DNA from: a virus
Direction: 5' to 3' (one strand)
Length of the DNA stretch: 29,598 nt
Virus record (IMG/VR): IMGVR_UViG_3300031525_000027
Coordinates: 1-29,598 of that record
The translations under genes were made by a program, and so were the position numbers. Positions 15,202-21,328 of the stretch are shown piece by piece; the stretch's first letter is position 1, and each line of letters starts with the position of its first letter. Under the pieces are notes generated by a model. It made no database searches and was not told where the DNA came from. It worked only from the letters and a program-made list of their open reading frames with translations.

Positions 15202-15374
15202 TGCTGATTCCTTCACTGATTCAGTTAAAGCAGGCACGGCACTCAAAGACTGCGGGCATCACCCTTTCTTCACCGGAACCCGAAGGCTTAACCCCTCGGC
15301 ATCGGCTCACGCGGCGTGTGATGCGCCACTAGCGCTTCAGCTTTCCGCAGTCTCCACGCCCTTCCGGGCATTCG

Positions 15375-16154
15375 TTATGCGGCCTCCTTCGCCGGTTCCG
15401 GCTTATTTCCCCGGATATGGTCACGAATGGCAATTGCTTCATCGATCCAATCCAGCGCGGCTTTCGCAAACGGACTGGTTTCCGGTGTGTGGCCAGGGCG
15501 AATTTGCATGAACCATTGCTCGCGCAATGAGCCGGAATCAGCGATAAAGGCGCACCCATTTTCCTGAATCTTGCCGCCGCTGGAGATTTCAACGCCGCGA
15601 TGCTTTGCAATAGTGCCAGCGAGACAGGCGCATTCTCCAGAGTAAGTCGAGCCGTCAATTTTCCCCGCGTTGAGCATATCGCGTAGGTTCTCAAGCTCAT
15701 CTGGAAGCTTGAGAACCTCCGCAATGAGGTCAGCTTTAAATCCGCGCAGGTTGGAGTCGCGCAGGTCGGAGCCGCTCAGGTTGGAGCCGCTCAGGTTGGA
15801 GCCGCTCAGGTCGGAGCCGCGCAGGTCGGAGCCGCTCAGGTCGGAGCCGCTCAGGTTGGAGCCGCTCAGGTCGGAGCCGCTCAGGTCGGAGCCGCTCAGG
15901 TTGGAGCCGCTCAGGTTGGAGCCGCTCAGGTTGGAGTCGCGCAGGTCGGAGCCGCGCAGGTTGGAGTCGCGCAGGTCGGAGCCGCTCAGGTCGGAGCCGC
16001 TCAGGTTGGAGCCGCTCAGGTTGGAGCCGCTCAGGTCGGCCTTTTTCGCTATCGCATCAAGCACGCATTCCCTGTGGGAAGCATACTCACCTTCAAAAAT
16101 GATCCGATCCGACCAACGAGCCGTGATCTTGAAATGTTTCTTTGTTGTTTCCAT
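15375..16154 (-). CDS. Pentapeptide-repeat protein, 259 aa
   Basis: The start has AAAGGAG 9 nt upstream. After a 39-residue N-terminal part come exactly 20 consecutive pentapeptides of the type (D/N)L(S/R)(G/D)S, then a C-terminal domain of about 120 residues (LRDMLNAGKIDGSTYSGECA, then REQWFMQIRPGHTPET and ALDWIDEAIAIRDHI). Pentapeptide repeats fold into a right-handed square beta-helix; some (Qnr, MfpA) mimic DNA and bind gyrase. Similar C-terminal domains follow short pentapeptide blocks in other phage proteins. The array here is almost perfectly regular, unlike Qnr. Partner and function are unknown. Confidence 0.88.
   Translation of the reverse strand: METTKKHFKITARWSDRIIFEGEYASHRECVLDAIAKKADLSGSNLSGSNLSGSDLSGSDLRDSNLRGSDLRDSNLSGSNLSGSNLSGSDLSGSDLSGSNLSGSDLSGSDLRGSDLSGSNLSGSNLSGSDLRDSNLRGFKADLIAEVLKLPDELENLRDMLNAGKIDGSTYSGECACLAGTIAKHRGVEISSGGKIQENGCAFIADSGSLREQWFMQIRPGHTPETSPFAKAALDWIDEAIAIRDHIRGNKPEPAKEAA
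15738..16037 (-). repeat. 20 tandem 15-bp repeats coding pentapeptides
   Basis: Exactly 300 bp. On the plus strand the unit is close to GGAGCCGCTCAGGTT; variation is limited to a few positions (GTT/GTC for Asn/Asp, CTC/CGC for Ser/Arg and a Gly/Asp switch). There are no spacers between the units. Such low divergence at the DNA level implies recent expansion or conversion, and the length is likely to vary between relatives. Confidence 0.95.
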
Positions 16155-16254
16155 AAGGCACGGCTCCTTTCGTTTGGGTTGATAGGCACGATGCCCGATA
16201 TTTACTTACGCGTCGGGTGCCGCGCGTTGCCCCTTAGCCTGGGCGGGGCTTTCG

Positions 16255-16509
16255 TCAGGACGATGCCGCCGTAGAGCCGGGAGCAGTTCCGGCGGGTGCA
16301 GCCGGCGTTCCCTGTGCGGCAGTGATAAATGCCTGCAGTGCAGCAGAGGTATCGGCAATCGTCGCCTCATCCGCTCCCTCTTCGGAATCGAGCTTGGTGA
16401 GGTGCGCGTCGATGGTAGCCAGGTGCGCGGCGTTGTTGGTGCTGTTGGCAGCGGTGGCGGCAGCGAGCTGCTGGCCGAGGGCGGTGAGGGCGTCTACGAG
16501 TGCGGACAT
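16255..16509 (-). CDS. Small Ala/Thr-rich protein, 84 aa
   Basis: The start at 16509 has AGGAG about 7 nt upstream (an ATG 9 codons earlier is less likely). The sequence is helical and low-complexity: VDALTALGQQLAAATAANST, then HLATIDAHLTKLDSEEGADE and an Ala/Pro/Gly/Ser tail. It is probably a short coiled-coil rod. Proteins of this kind are often small structural or accessory phage proteins; no firm family. Confidence 0.68.
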   Translation of the reverse strand: MSALVDALTALGQQLAAATAANSTNNAAHLATIDAHLTKLDSEEGADEATIADTSAALQAFITAAQGTPAAPAGTAPGSTAASS

Positions 16510-16584
16510 ATCGGTTCTCCTGTGTTTGTGTTTCATTGAAAATCCCTGTTTTGGGTTGAGGCACGGCACGCTTGTGAGTATTTA

Positions 16585-17454
16585 TCAGACGCGCATCGGC
16601 ATGATCACGCAGCGCACGCCATCAGCCTCAGATGATGTCAGCAGGTGCGGCTGGTTCTCCGCGTTCGTCTTGCTATCGATGCAGATATCCACCGCGGAAT
16701 TGTTCAGCGCCTTGAGTGCATCGATCAGATACCCGGCATTCAGGCCGGTTTGCAGCCTTACGGTGCCCTTGGGAATCAGCTTTTCGTAATCCGGGAAGTC
16801 CCCATCGACGGTTGTCGTGATGTATTCGAATTCGAAGAAATCGAATCGGATGTTGCCGCCGTCATCAATTACCTGCATGGTGAGGAATGGCGCATCCTTC
16901 GTGCCCGGAATCACCTTGATGAGATGATCGATTGCATTACGCGGGCAGATCACGGTAAAGGGTTCGAGGTTTTCAGATAGCTCCGCCTCGACATCGAATA
17001 TCTGTTCTTGCAGGATATGGCCGTTTGTGGCGCAAATCGTGACGCGCTGATTGTCGTACCGGATGAAAATGCCATTCAGGTAATAGCGCTCTACTTCCGT
17101 ACTCATAAACGGTTTCATCTTCTTCAGACGGGCCTTGAAGTCTTTGCCGTCCAGCTTGATGAGGGGGTAGCTCCGGCCTTCTTCTTCGGGAGGGAGTTTT
17201 TCGGCGGCAGCAGTCATGGAATCCTCATTCGCTTTGGGTTGTGGTGAAGTGCGGTGCCCACCTTCAGCAGCCTTCTTGAAGTGTTCCTTCAGTTTCTTCT
17301 CAGCTGCCTTGTCAAACGGCATCTCCGGGCCATCACCGATTTTGATGGTGCATTTGACGGCGGAGCCAGGGGCATCCTCTTCAGCCATCGCCCGCAGGCG
17401 CTCAGCAGCAGCTTCTGTGGAAACACGGTGGGGGGCATCTGTGGAGGGGGTCAT
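16585..17454 (-). CDS. DnaN-like sliding clamp with domains 2 and 3 only
   Basis: The start at 17454 is set by an ATGA overlap and GGGAGG upstream; a later ATG at 17217 with GAGG is possible. The 289-aa product has an 80-residue N-terminal extension rich in Ala, Glu and Lys. Then come two clamp domains. Domain 2 shows FMSTEVERYYLNGIFI and ICATNGHILQ (compare STEETRYYLNGI and ATDGHRL of DnaN). Domain 3 shows TTTVDGDFPDYEKLIPKG and ends VRCVIMPMRV (compare VDGxFPDY...IP and MPMRL). Domain 1 of bacterial DnaN is missing. A true clamp needs six domains in a ring, so this would have to trimerise or interact with the host clamp. Role in phage replication is likely. Confidence 0.8.
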   Translation of the reverse strand: MTPSTDAPHRVSTEAAAERLRAMAEEDAPGSAVKCTIKIGDGPEMPFDKAAEKKLKEHFKKAAEGGHRTSPQPKANEDSMTAAAEKLPPEEEGRSYPLIKLDGKDFKARLKKMKPFMSTEVERYYLNGIFIRYDNQRVTICATNGHILQEQIFDVEAELSENLEPFTVICPRNAIDHLIKVIPGTKDAPFLTMQVIDDGGNIRFDFFEFEYITTTVDGDFPDYEKLIPKGTVRLQTGLNAGYLIDALKALNNSAVDICIDSKTNAENQPHLLTSSEADGVRCVIMPMRV

Positions 17455-17708
17455 TTCTTCCTCCCCATCGGGGTAGGATTCGCGATATCTGGCCAAAGTG
17501 GTGCCTTATTGGAATCACACTCATCTGCCTTGTTTGTCGGCGCTGGGAGCGCCTTCAGGAAAGCAAGGTACGCATCGGCGCGCGCCGTCACCCACTCAGA
17601 TTCGTCAACAAGCACACCTTGGCCGGGAACCGGCTTATAGAACTCATTAGCGGCCTTAAGCGCTTCAATCCGCAAAAGTTGGTCAGGGGTGAGGGATGCG
17701 GAGGTCAT
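17451..17708 (-). CDS. Hypothetical protein, 85 aa
   Basis: ATGA overlaps at both ends couple it to the GIY-YIG gene and to the clamp gene. The N-terminal half is helical (SASLTPDQLLRIEALKAANE). A middle VLVDESEWVTARADAYLAFL has a weak amphipathic pattern, and the end is Pro/Asn-rich and basic (TPMGRKK). No family is recognised. Confidence 0.72.
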   Translation of the reverse strand: MTSASLTPDQLLRIEALKAANEFYKPVPGQGVLVDESEWVTARADAYLAFLKALPAPTNKADECDSNKAPLWPDIANPTPMGRKK

Positions 17709-18346
17709 GCGGCGGCTTGTTCTGTTGAGGGGGTCTTACTGGAGATTTCGAAGAAATGCCGTTGATGCACCGCGCCTTTTGTCCAGGCACGGATACGACG
17801 CAATTCTGGCAGGAACGGTAGACTTCCGCGCATGATTCGCTGGGCCCGATTGACATTAACTTTCAAGACTGCGGCAAGGTCTTCGATATCTTTGCCATGG
17901 GCTGTCATCCACTGGCGAAGCACTACGCCTCTGTCGGGCGGGATCGGCTTTTTCCGGACTCGCTGTATCGGAAGGCCGATGCGGTTGTAGGACCGTTCCT
18001 CCTTCCACAGAAGTGCGATAATTTCCAGCTCCCGCGCTTTAGCGATTTCGATTGAGTCGCACAACTCTATTATCTGGAAGACAAATGCTTCGTCGCCAAA
18101 CCGCACGAAATCATTTATCATCTCAATTCGGCGGTGGTATTCGCCGCGCATTCCGCGCGCATGACACCACATCCGCCGATAGACGTTCTCAGAAGATCCG
18201 ACATAAACCATGTTGGCCGGGACGCAAGTAACTGCGTAAACGCCGATCACTTCCTTGCGGTGGAATTGGGTCGCCATCGCCTTCAGTTCGCTAATCTTGA
18301 GCACTGGATGCCGGCTCGTAAGGATTGGAGTGTTGCGACCGTTCAT
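17705..18346 (-). CDS. GIY-YIG endonuclease fused to a Cro-like DNA-binding domain
   Basis: The protein is 213 aa. Residues 35-125 form a GIY-YIG domain: GVYAV (35-39), YVGSS (48-52), R58 in VYRRMW, an acidic residue in ARELEIIAL, and SYNRIG. Residues about 143-199 closely resemble the small Cro-like protein at 18813-19067: both have WM.A..K...DLA.V....RA.RI.RG.LP...E..RI..WT.GA, then a final F. GIY-YIG enzymes are often mobile (homing-type) nucleases; the Cro-like half should guide it to DNA, perhaps to the phage operators. Start chosen by the ATGA overlap with the upstream gene. Confidence 0.85.
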   Translation of the reverse strand: MNGRNTPILTSRHPVLKISELKAMATQFHRKEVIGVYAVTCVPANMVYVGSSENVYRRMWCHARGMRGEYHRRIEMINDFVRFGDEAFVFQIIELCDSIEIAKARELEIIALLWKEERSYNRIGLPIQRVRKKPIPPDRGVVLRQWMTAHGKDIEDLAAVLKVNVNRAQRIMRGSLPFLPELRRIRAWTKGAVHQRHFFEISSKTPSTEQAAA

Positions 18347-18816
18347 GCCGCCCTCGCTTTCCGGGGCGTGAGTGTCTTTTCCATCTGTGCAAGCACCCTG
18401 CGAATCGGCTCGATTCTATGCAGGATCATGACGCGGCACTTTTCTGAAAGCCTGCTCGCCTCCGCCAGCGCTGCCGGGTCGTCTATTTCGGATACAATTC
18501 TGCACAGCTCGCCATGCGCTGCGGTCATCATGTGTAGCTTACGATTCAAGTCTTCGTCATCTTCTGGGTCGCGGCGCGACGATGACATCTTGGCATGATC
18601 AGCCAGCGGCGTTTCTCCAACCTTCTCGGCGCACATGGCATCTAATTCCGCAGCTTGGCCATAGGTAATGTTCAACTCGTCAGGCGTTGCCGCATCGCAG
18701 CGGTCATAAATCGTCCAGACACTCACGCCTAAGAATTCTGCGCACACCTTTGCAGTGAGGATGTCCTTGACTCGGCTGAATGCGCCACCGGGGCTATGAG
18801 GACACCGTTGCTTCAT
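18343..18816 (-). CDS. Hypothetical phage regulator-like protein, 157 aa
   Basis: Second gene of the leftward early operon, overlapping the Cro-like gene by ATGA. Residues about 20-42 (LTAKVCAEFLGVSVWTIYDR) look like a helix-turn-helix of the excisionase/CII type. They are followed by LNITYGQAAELDAMCAEKVG and a long helical remainder (EIDDPAALAEASRLSEKCRV). Position next to the Cro-like gene suits a CII-like activator or copy-control protein; that is inference. Confidence 0.72.
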   Translation of the reverse strand: MKQRCPHSPGGAFSRVKDILTAKVCAEFLGVSVWTIYDRCDAATPDELNITYGQAAELDAMCAEKVGETPLADHAKMSSSRRDPEDDEDLNRKLHMMTAAHGELCRIVSEIDDPAALAEASRLSEKCRVMILHRIEPIRRVLAQMEKTLTPRKARAA

Positions 18817-19067
18817 CCCAAACGCCCCATGTGATTGGAATTGCCTTTACACTCCCGTTTCGGCACAACCGCGGTTGCGGAGGCCGGGTAGAAGTCACCC
18901 ATGATGATTGCGCCCTCAGTCCATTCACAGATGCGCGGAGCTTCTTCTTTATTTGGAAGCGCGCCTTTCCGGATGCGATGAGCGCGTGTCCGATCACGGC
19001 AAATGACTTCCGCCAGGTCAGTGGTCGATTTATGATTGGCGATCATCCAGTCATTCAATTTCGTCAT
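18813..19067 (-). CDS. Cro-like repressor, 84 aa
   Basis: First gene of the leftward operon, divergent from the CI repressor, so in the position of cro. It contains a compact helix-turn-helix-like sequence, LNDWMIANHKSTTDLAEVIC, then RTRAHRIRKGALPNKEEAPR. It has no ribosome-binding site upstream of its ATG, and the candidate promoter ends within a few bases of the ATG, so its mRNA may be leaderless. The tail (KRECKGNSNHMG) is basic. A related domain forms the C-terminus of the GIY-YIG gene downstream. Confidence 0.75.
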   Translation of the reverse strand: MTKLNDWMIANHKSTTDLAEVICRDRTRAHRIRKGALPNKEEAPRICEWTEGAIIMGDFYPASATAVVPKRECKGNSNHMGRLG

Positions 19068-19072
19068 AAACG

Positions 19073-19103
19073 ACTATGTTTCACATAATGCAACATGCGT
19101 CAA
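19073..19103 (-). promoter_or_regulatory. Candidate leftward early promoter (minus strand)
   Basis: Read leftward, TTGACG at 19103-19098 is a 5 of 6 match to -35. CATAGT at 19078-19073 is a 4 of 6 match to -10 with a 19-nt spacer, rather long. Operator 1 (19077-19095) covers the spacer, so a bound repressor would block the promoter. Transcription would start at about the ATG of the Cro-like gene. Confidence 0.4.
19077..19095 (+). promoter_or_regulatory. Operator 1 (left cluster)
   Basis: TGTTTCACATAATGCAACA is an imperfect 19-bp inverted repeat with half-sites TGTTTCA and TGCAACA. The same 19-bp design recurs at 20587 and 20620. It lies just upstream of the Cro-like gene and inside its candidate promoter. 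Confidence 0.75.
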
Positions 19104-19109
19104 GGGAAA

Positions 19110-19128
19110 TGTTTCAAACTATGCACTC
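19110..19128 (+). promoter_or_regulatory. Operator 2 (left cluster)
   Basis: The left half-site TGTTTCA is perfect, while the right half (TGCACTC) is degenerate. It lies 33 bp from operator 1, the same spacing as the two right-hand operators. Confidence 0.6.
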
Positions 19129-19134
19129 ACAATG

Positions 19135-19153
19135 CGTTTCGAAAAATGAAACT
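19135..19153 (+). promoter_or_regulatory. Possible operator 3 (left cluster)
   Basis: CGTTTCG and TGAAACT half-sites (5 of 7 and 6 of 7 matches) in the same 19-bp frame, ending 9 bp before the CI start codon. A repressor bound here could autoregulate CI, as at lambda OR3. Confidence 0.4.
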
Positions 19154-19162
19154 TTCACTGTC

Positions 19163-19810
19163 ATGCCAAGAACTCAGGGTCCTTACGCCAACAACTTGCA
19201 GAAGCTGCGCGTGCAAAATGGATTGACTCAACAGGCCATAGCGGATGCGACGAATACTAACAGGGGCCATATTTCAAAGCTGGAGGCGGGCAAGATCGGT
19301 ATGAATGAGGAGTGGATACGAAAGCTTGGCGGACGATTCGGCTGGACTCCATCGGAGCTTCTGGGGCATTTGCGGGTGCCCATCATCGGCGAAGTCGGGG
19401 CGGGTGGTGAGGTTTACCCGATCGATGATCTTCCGCTGTTGCCACGCAATATTAATCCCGCTGAACAAGATTACGTAAACTGTGAATGGGTTGATGCGCC
19501 ACCCGGAATCTACCCCACTGGCATTGTCGCCGTGCGCGTGAAAGGCAATTCTATGATGCCGTTCATGCCGCCAGGAACCATCGTATACTACGCGGAACGG
19601 TTCGACGGCGGAGCACCCGACCATTGCCTTTCCACCCTTTGCGTGGTACAGCTCCGGGACGGCAAGACCCTTCTTAAGATGGTCCGCAAGGGCCAATCAC
19701 ATGGAAAGTTCGATCTGCAGAGCTACAACATGGAAATGATTACAGACGTTGAGCTTGCATGGTGCGCGCCGGTCATATTCATCAAGCCATTTCTGAGGCA
19801 AACTTTATGA
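19163..19810 (+). CDS. CI-type repressor with S24 (LexA-like) autoprotease domain
   Basis: The start was placed at 19163 (MPRTQGPYANN) because the domain begins there; upstream ATGs fall within operator DNA. The 215-aa protein has an XRE helix-turn-helix at about residues 9-55 (LRVQNGLTQQAIADAT, then NRGHISKLEAGK). The cleavage site is probably A80-G81 in GEVGAGGEV. Catalytic Ser130 sits in VKGNSMMPFMPPG and catalytic Lys about 172 in GKTLLKMV. It should maintain lysogeny and be cleaved after DNA damage via RecA. There is no ribosome-binding site, so translation may be leaderless. Its stop overlaps the lipoprotein gene (ATGA). Confidence 0.93.
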   Translation: MPRTQGPYANNLQKLRVQNGLTQQAIADATNTNRGHISKLEAGKIGMNEEWIRKLGGRFGWTPSELLGHLRVPIIGEVGAGGEVYPIDDLPLLPRNINPAEQDYVNCEWVDAPPGIYPTGIVAVRVKGNSMMPFMPPGTIVYYAERFDGGAPDHCLSTLCVVQLRDGKTLLKMVRKGQSHGKFDLQSYNMEMITDVELAWCAPVIFIKPFLRQTL

Positions 19811-20346
19811 GATCCGTTATCGCCGGCGCATGTGCGCTGCTCCTCTTTCTTTCGGCATGCCACCAGCCAGGCCAGAGCCAGTACGGCTATCAGGATGTCG
19901 GCAAGACGACGGTTGTCGAGTACGGCATCATCTCGGATGAGCGACCGGTGGATATCACCGGACAAAATAGCGGAACGGGGGCAATGGCGGGCGTAGGCGC
20001 CGGGGCGCTCGCGGGTTCGGCATTCGGACAGGGGCGCGGAACGCTAGGCACCATGCTTGTCGGCGCTATCGTCGGCGGTTTGGCTGGCGCTGCTGCGGAA
20101 CAGGCGTTGGCTGACCGCAAGGGCATCGAATATACGATAGACCTCGACCTAAGCAAAACCATCACGATTGTCCAGAACATCAAGAAAGAAGACAAGCCGC
20201 TTAGCGTCGGAGAGCGGTGCATGGTCCAGACTTCCGGCCAGTATCAGCGCGTTCTCCCCTCACACAAGCCGTTCCCGGATGAACAACCGAAGCAGAAGAA
20301 GAAGCATCACCGCGATGAAGATGATGACGACGACGATGAGCAATAG
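19807..20346 (+). CDS. SlyB-like glycine-zipper lipoprotein co-expressed with CI
   Basis: The start overlaps the CI stop (ATGA). The 179-aa product has a lipoprotein signal peptide with lipobox LSAC and C18 as the lipidated residue. A glycine-zipper 2TM region (GAMAGVGAGALAGSAFGQG, then GTMLVGAIVGGLAGAAAEQ, about 58-100) matches the Rickettsia 17-kDa/SlyB family. SlyB-like proteins sit in the outer membrane or periplasm and affect envelope stability. The end is unusual: KQKKKHHRD followed by a run of Asp and Glu. Its linkage to the repressor means it should be made in lysogens, for example for envelope change or superinfection exclusion. Confidence 0.87.
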   Translation: MRSVIAGACALLLFLSACHQPGQSQYGYQDVGKTTVVEYGIISDERPVDITGQNSGTGAMAGVGAGALAGSAFGQGRGTLGTMLVGAIVGGLAGAAAEQALADRKGIEYTIDLDLSKTITIVQNIKKEDKPLSVGERCMVQTSGQYQRVLPSHKPFPDEQPKQKKKHHRDEDDDDDDEQ

Positions 20347-20506
20347 CAGGGGCATCGCCGTCCACTTGCGCCTGGTCGAGCCCGAGCCAAGCGAACCCGA
20401 CTATTCTCCGGAAAGTGGCTCTGCGGCGCTCGCGGTCATTCTCGCCATGGCCATGGCGACTGGCGTTTTCGCCGGCATTCTCATCGGCTGGATGATTTGG
20501 GCCTAA
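20336..20506 (+). CDS. Small single-span membrane protein, 56 aa
   Basis: The ATG at 20336 lies inside the end of the lipoprotein gene (11-bp overlap). A cytoplasmic or periplasmic leader with RLVEPEPSEPDYSPESG is followed by one strong helix, AALAVILAMAMATGVFAGIL, with the WMIWA end. It is the last gene of the CI operon. It may be a partner of the lipoprotein; function is unknown. No clear terminator follows, only an imperfect inverted repeat at 20504-20554. Confidence 0.7.
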   Translation: MSNSRGIAVHLRLVEPEPSEPDYSPESGSAALAVILAMAMATGVFAGILIGWMIWA

Positions 20507-20554
20507 CCGCCTTACAAGTACCATGTAACTCAAGCAGGCCATGTTGTACGGTTA
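20504..20554. repeat. Imperfect inverted repeat after the CI operon
   Basis: The left arm carries TAACCG, TACAA and CATG, interrupted by CCT and GTAC bulges. The right arm is CATGTTGTACGGTTA. There is no T run, so a rho-independent terminator is not supported; it may mark an mRNA end structure. Confidence 0.3.
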
Positions 20555-20586
20555 AACTCCGCAACTAAAACAGCGGCTTATAAATA

Positions 20587-20605
20587 TGTTGCATTAAGTG
20601 AAACA
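20587..20605 (+). promoter_or_regulatory. Operator 4 (right cluster)
   Basis: TGTTGCATTAAGTGAAACA, half-sites TGTTGCA and TGAAACA; it is operator 1 in reverse orientation with 17 of 19 bases the same. It lies upstream of the rightward early operon. Confidence 0.72.
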
Positions 20606-20619
20606 TTTCCCTTGCGGGA

Positions 20620-20638
20620 TGTTTCAGATTATGCAACG
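20620..20638 (+). promoter_or_regulatory. Operator 5 (right cluster), overlapping candidate rightward promoter
   Basis: TGTTTCAGATTATGCAACG, half-sites TGTTTCA and TGCAACG, 33 bp from operator 4. A candidate -35 TTGCGG (20612-20617) precedes it, as TTGACG does in the left cluster. A recognisable -10 is not clear (CGTTAC at 20637-20642 by analogy). Confidence 0.7.
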
Positions 20639-20667
20639 TTACACCTCACATAACCAGTGAGGCCCCC

Positions 20668-20976
20668 ATGTTACCCACCCAACCTGAAACCTTCGAGCAG
20701 TTTTACGCTCGCATCTCGGCGAATCGCAAGACGGAGATACTCGCCTGCACCGATCCGGTGAAGCGTGCGGAGCTTCAGAAGTGGGATGACCACTTCGAGG
20801 CGCAATGGAAGGCCGCGTGGCAGATAGAGCAGAACCGTAAGGCCGGTTTCCAGTCTGCCGTGACGGAAGAAGAGCAGCGCGACCGCCGCGACCAGCACAA
20901 GGCCGAGAACTGGAGCCGTCGCGAGGTAAGCGAGGACAACGGCACGTATCGGGTCATCAACGGGGAGGCGGCATAA
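20668..20976 (+). CDS. First gene of rightward early operon, hypothetical, 102 aa
   Basis: GTGAGG lies 5 nt upstream of the ATG. The product is highly charged and helical (FEQFYARISANRKTEILACT, then WDDHFEAQWKAAWQIEQNRK) with an acidic/basic end and no Cys cluster. As the first gene after the operators it should be expressed earliest. I do not recognise a family; an N-like antiterminator would be expected at this place, and the protein lacks an obvious Arg-rich N motif. Confidence 0.75.
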   Translation: MLPTQPETFEQFYARISANRKTEILACTDPVKRAELQKWDDHFEAQWKAAWQIEQNRKAGFQSAVTEEEQRDRRDQHKAENWSRREVSEDNGTYRVINGEAA

Positions 20977-20977
20977 C

Positions 20978-21328
20978 ATGGCGCAAGCAAAGCACTCTCC
21001 CGCTCCTTGGAAGAATGGTCGCGATGCCAATGGCGAAGTCGTCATCTGCCAAGCCGATTACAGCACTGGCCCTGATCGCAATGAAGAGTACCAGGCGAAT
21101 CGTGCGTTATTCGATGCTGCGCCGGATTTGCTGATCGCCCTGAAGGCCATAGCGAGCAGTCCGACTGCTGGCGAGTACGAGTCCGAGTATGACGGTCGAG
21201 TATATATCCTCTGTTCCGGCTGCAATTTTCAAGATGATGTTCGCCCTCAACACGCCGAAGATTGTGTCTTCGTACAAGCCCGCGCCGCCATCACCAAAGC
21301 CACAACAACCAATGGAGACCAATCATGA
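20978..21328 (+). CDS. Conserved phage protein, 116 aa
   Basis: GGAGG lies about 10 nt upstream. The product contains EEYQANRALFDAAPDLLIAL, the ANA.L..AAPDLL.AL signature known from many phage early regions. A middle ILCSGCNFQDD and a C-terminal HAEDCVFVQARAAITKA resemble a truncated zinc-binding form. The signature family is annotated as hypothetical. Confidence 0.78.
   Translation: MAQAKHSPAPWKNGRDANGEVVICQADYSTGPDRNEEYQANRALFDAAPDLLIALKAIASSPTAGEYESEYDGRVYILCSGCNFQDDVRPQHAEDCVFVQARAAITKATTTNGDQS

Noticed and set aside
15288-15371. 27-codon ORF downstream of the pentapeptide gene (minus strand)
   Set aside because: It has an AAGGAGG about 11 nt upstream, but it is Arg/Pro-rich, short and not coupled to the next gene; too weak to list as a gene.
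15738-16037. Repeat array as CRISPR
   Set aside because: The 15-bp units are contiguous with no spacers and remain in frame with a pentapeptide-repeat protein.
15670-16182. Plus-strand ORF of 170 aa across the pentapeptide repeats
   Set aside because: It is Arg/Leu/Glu/Ser low-complexity caused by reading the 15-bp repeats in antisense; the minus-strand gene has a ribosome-binding site and a complete fold.
16205-16256. GC-rich hairpin after the 84-aa gene as terminator
   Set aside because: GCCCC and GGGGC arms can pair, but no T run follows on the minus strand.
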